55,081 nucleotides of DNA from Sutterella sp. Its GTDB lineage: Bacteria > Pseudomonadota > Gammaproteobacteria > Burkholderiales > Burkholderiaceae_F. The notes under the pieces are model-generated. The model was given only the letters and a program-made list of their open reading frames with translations. It did no database searches and was not told the origin of the DNA. The number at the start of each line of letters is the position of its first letter. Within the stretch, counting starts at the first letter, position 1. The stretch spans positions 1-55,081 of the forward strand of contig DYBN01000043.1 of NCBI GenBank assembly GCA_019418605.1, written 5' to 3'. Below are positions 52,996-55,081 of the stretch, in pieces. The translations under genes and the position numbers were made by a program.

Positions 52996-53898
52996 TCAAT
53001 GCGTGTTGTCGGCGGCGGAAACAATGGGCTCGCCGCTTTTTGCCTGCCGGGGCCGTTTGGTGAGAAGGCTTGCACAAACGCCGGCGACGATAATGATAGC
53101 GATGCCGACGGCGCTCTGAATCGTGATCGCATCGCCCCAGACGACTGCGCCGATGAGGCAGGCAAAGATGATTCCGGAAAACGACAGCACCGAGCTCACC
53201 AGCAGGTTTCCTGCGCCAAAGCTTCGCGTCATGGCGACTTGCGCAAGGCACGCCGAGAGTCCGACGGCAAAGACGCAGGCCGTGCTCTTGACCGTGTAGG
53301 TGTCGGCGGGCTCAAAAAGAAGGTGCCCGACAAGGCCGAAGATGAGGTTGCAGACGGAAAAATAGAACACGACGCGCCATTCGGGCTCGTGCAGTTCGCT
53401 GAGCTCCTTGATCTGGATGTAGGCAACGGCCGATAAAAGCCCCGAGCCCAGACCGATGAGCGCGGGCCACATGTCGCGGGCGTTGACCTCGGGGCGAAGC
53501 ACCTCCACGACCCCGGCAAAGCCCAGCAGCACGGCCCCCACGAGCTTCCACTCGATGGGCCTGCGGTGCAGGACTCCGGCGGCAATCAGAATGGCCGCCA
53601 TGAAAATCGGCGAGGTGTAGTTGAGCGTCATGCCCGTTGACAGCGGCAGGAACGTGACCGAATACAGCCACATGGCAAGCGCGATGGTGCCCGCGCCGCT
53701 GCGCTTGACGTGGCTCCAGAGGCAGGGCGTTGCCAGAGACTTTCCCCTGGCCTTTGCCCACGCGTAAAGCAGCACGACGCCAAAAAGGCCGCGGTAGAAG
53801 ATCATGGAAAAGGTGCCGATTTCCGGTGATCCGAGCTTGACGGCTGCGGCGAGAACGGCAAAGAGAAAGGATGCAGCGAGCATCCACAGCGACTGCAT
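52996..53898 (-). CDS. EamA/DMT superfamily permease
   Basis: The 300-residue protein has ten predicted membrane helices in two EamA repeats (about 5-138 and 148-280), typical of drug/metabolite transporters. Motifs such as NYTSPIFMA and FSGIIFACLIGAVVWGD fit. The substrate cannot be read from sequence. ATG 53898 is preferred because GAGG lies six bases upstream; the TTG at 53910 would overlap that site. It shares a strand and a 14-nt gap with the sulfurtransferase. Confidence 0.88.
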   Translation of the reverse strand: MQSLWMLAASFLFAVLAAAVKLGSPEIGTFSMIFYRGLFGVVLLYAWAKARGKSLATPCLWSHVKRSGAGTIALAMWLYSVTFLPLSTGMTLNYTSPIFMAAILIAAGVLHRRPIEWKLVGAVLLGFAGVVEVLRPEVNARDMWPALIGLGSGLLSAVAYIQIKELSELHEPEWRVVFYFSVCNLIFGLVGHLLFEPADTYTVKSTACVFAVGLSACLAQVAMTRSFGAGNLLVSSVLSFSGIIFACLIGAVVWGDAITIQSAVGIAIIIVAGVCASLLTKRPRQAKSGEPIVSAADNTH

Positions 53899-54142
53899 GG
53901 AAGGCCTCAAAACAACAAATGGCGGCGGGACGGGGCGTCGGAGTGTGCGGGCGGCCGCGCCGTTTCGCGCGCGCCGTGCCGACCCCGGATGGATTTGTAC
54001 AATAGCAAAAGCCCGAATGGTTGTCTGCGGGCGACGGGTGCGGCGCTTTGGCGTTTGCGAGCGGCTTGCGCCTTTTCTTAAAAGAGTTCGAAAAGGCCGG
54101 GGCGCACGCGCACGGCCTTAAATACGTACGCAGGGAGGCGAC

Positions 54143-54949
54143 GTGAAGACAGCATTCATTGGCGGGGGAAACATGGCCCGCGCCATCATTGGAGGGCTTG
54201 TGGCCCAGGGGTTTGACGCAGCCGACATCGCGGTCAAGGACCCGCATGAAGAAAAGCGCGCGGCGCTCACGGCCGACTTCGGCGCAGCCGCTTTTGATGA
54301 GGCGGCAGACTGGATTACCGCCGCCGACCTGGTGGTGCTTGCCGTCAAGCCGCAGGGGCTTGAAGCGTGTCTTAAAGAGACCGCGCAGTGGATTTCGCCC
54401 GATGCAACCGTGCTTTCCATTGCGGCGGCCGTGAGCGTTGACGCGATTGCCCGCTGGTCGGGGAAAAGCCGCATTGTGCGCTGCCTGCCCAATACGCCGG
54501 CAATGGCGGGCTGCGGTTTTTCCGGCCTGTATGCGGGGCAGGGCGCCGGGCCCGAAGACCGTGCGCGCGCCCAGAAGGTGATGGAAAGCGTCGGGAGCGT
54601 CGTGTGGGTGGCCGATGAGGCGCAGCTGCACGTGGTGACCGCAGGCCCCGGGTCGGGGCCTGCCTACGTGTTTTTGTTTATGGAGGCGCTTGCCGATGCG
54701 CTCGTGCAGGCCGGAGCAGATGCCGGCCAGGCGCGCGAGATGGCGCTCTCGACCGTATATGGTGCAGCCAGCCTTGCGAAGGCCTCGGGCGAAGACTTTG
54801 CGTTGCTGCGCCAGAAGGTGACGAGCAAGGGCGGAACGACCGCCAAGGCCATTGAAGCGCTTGAAGCGGGAGACTTTCGAGGTCTCATCGGCTCGGCCGT
54901 CAAGGCCTGCATCGCGCGCTCAGAAGAGATGGCCGAACTCTACAAATAG
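54143..54949 (+). CDS. proC: Pyrroline-5-carboxylate reductase
   Basis: The 268-residue enzyme makes proline from pyrroline-5-carboxylate with NAD(P)H, the last step of proline biosynthesis. The N-terminal Rossmann fold has IGGGNMARAI. The C-terminal dimer domain has the signature VTAGPGSGPAYVFLFMEAL and VTSKGGTTAKAIE. The start is GTG at 54143 after a GGAGG site. It is divergent from the permease gene. A -10-like TACAAT (53998-54003) lies upstream. Confidence 0.95.
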   Translation: MKTAFIGGGNMARAIIGGLVAQGFDAADIAVKDPHEEKRAALTADFGAAAFDEAADWITAADLVVLAVKPQGLEACLKETAQWISPDATVLSIAAAVSVDAIARWSGKSRIVRCLPNTPAMAGCGFSGLYAGQGAGPEDRARAQKVMESVGSVVWVADEAQLHVVTAGPGSGPAYVFLFMEALADALVQAGADAGQAREMALSTVYGAASLAKASGEDFALLRQKVTSKGGTTAKAIEALEAGDFRGLIGSAVKACIARSEEMAELYK

Positions 54950-54962
54950 GGGCTGCGGCCCG

Positions 54963-54993
54963 GCCTGCGGCTGTGCCGTTTAAAGCCGCAGGC
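54963..54993. repeat. 10-bp hairpin after proC
   Basis: GCCTGCGGCT (54963-54972) and AGCCGCAGGC (54984-54993) are perfect complements around an 11-nt loop. No T run follows on the plus strand. It may be a processing or weak terminator element. Confidence 0.5.
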
Positions 54994-55011
54994 GGCCCCC
55001 GAAGAACCAGA

Positions 55012-55081
55012 CTATTTTGCCTTGCCGCTCCCGTGTTTAGCAACATTTGAAGCCAGCCGATTGAGCTGAAGGCCTGAATCC
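55012..55081 (-). other. Possible 3' end of a truncated minus-strand gene
   Basis: A minus-strand frame runs from the window edge to a TAG at 55014-55012, giving the tail DSGLQLNRLASNVAKHGSGK and two more residues. It is too short to identify. It could equally be non-coding. Confidence 0.2.

Overview
The window reads as housekeeping chromosome of a GC-rich betaproteobacterium of the order Burkholderiales. The gene order supports this: hfq-hflX-hflK-hflC-DUF2065-hisZ-purA, rlmN-ispG-hisS-yfgM-bamB-der, rnr-rlmB, scpB-rluB and rimP-nusA-infB-rbfA-truB. Some neighbours that usually sit in these blocks are missing: pcm and rpoS around nlpD, and pilF/pilW and rodZ between rlmN and ispG. This reduced version resembles gut Sutterellaceae (Sutterella, Parasutterella and relatives). 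The family is my inference; the order is better supported. I found no insertion sequence, prophage block, CRISPR array or rRNA operon.

Layout. 1-13605: tRNA-Pro(GGG), surE, nlpD, rlmD, ndk, rlmN, ispG, hisS, a YfgM-like protein, bamB, der, hfq and hflX, all on the plus strand. 13768-19681: the HflKC membrane complex, a DUF2065 protein, hisZ, purA and a phosphoribosyltransferase, closed by a terminator. 19802-22689: an accessory pair, a minus-strand orphan protein with an HExxH motif and a VWA domain, and a plus-strand exported metallo-beta-lactamase-fold hydrolase. 23098-26634: tRNA-Leu(CAG), divergent from rnr-rlmB. 26689-28745: minus-strand genes for RidA, a threonine-synthase-like PLP enzyme and a DUF486 membrane protein. 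29209-33941: a complete BMP-family (nucleoside-type) ABC importer. 34124-38233: two minus-strand genes for proteins with Lys/Ala/Pro-rich tails (one unknown, one phasin-like), around a CAU-anticodon tRNA and a DEAD-box helicase gene. 38461-38663: tRNA-Ser(CGA) and tRNA-Arg(ACG). 39125-41542: scpB-rluB. 41635-50454: the rimP-nusA-infB operon with a structured leader, then rbfA-truB-typA. 50619-54949: a YchJ-like protein, dusA, a sulfurtransferase, an EamA permease and proC.

How the genes work together. Most of the window serves translation and RNA metabolism: tRNAs, HisRS, initiation factor 2, ribosome maturation factors, rRNA and tRNA modification, Hfq, RNase R and an RNA helicase. A second theme is envelope quality control (NlpD, BamB, YfgM, HflKC). 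A third is purine handling (PurA, the phosphoribosyltransferase, the BMP importer).

The signals most worth following are: a consensus promoter, three hairpins and a strong terminator immediately before rimP; a large stem-loop between nusA and infB; overlapping divergent promoters of tRNA-Leu and rnr; the orphan HExxH-VWA protein; and a phasin-like protein with a histone-H1-like tail and an operator-like dyad at its promoter. No single locus here can be called a new system from sequence alone.
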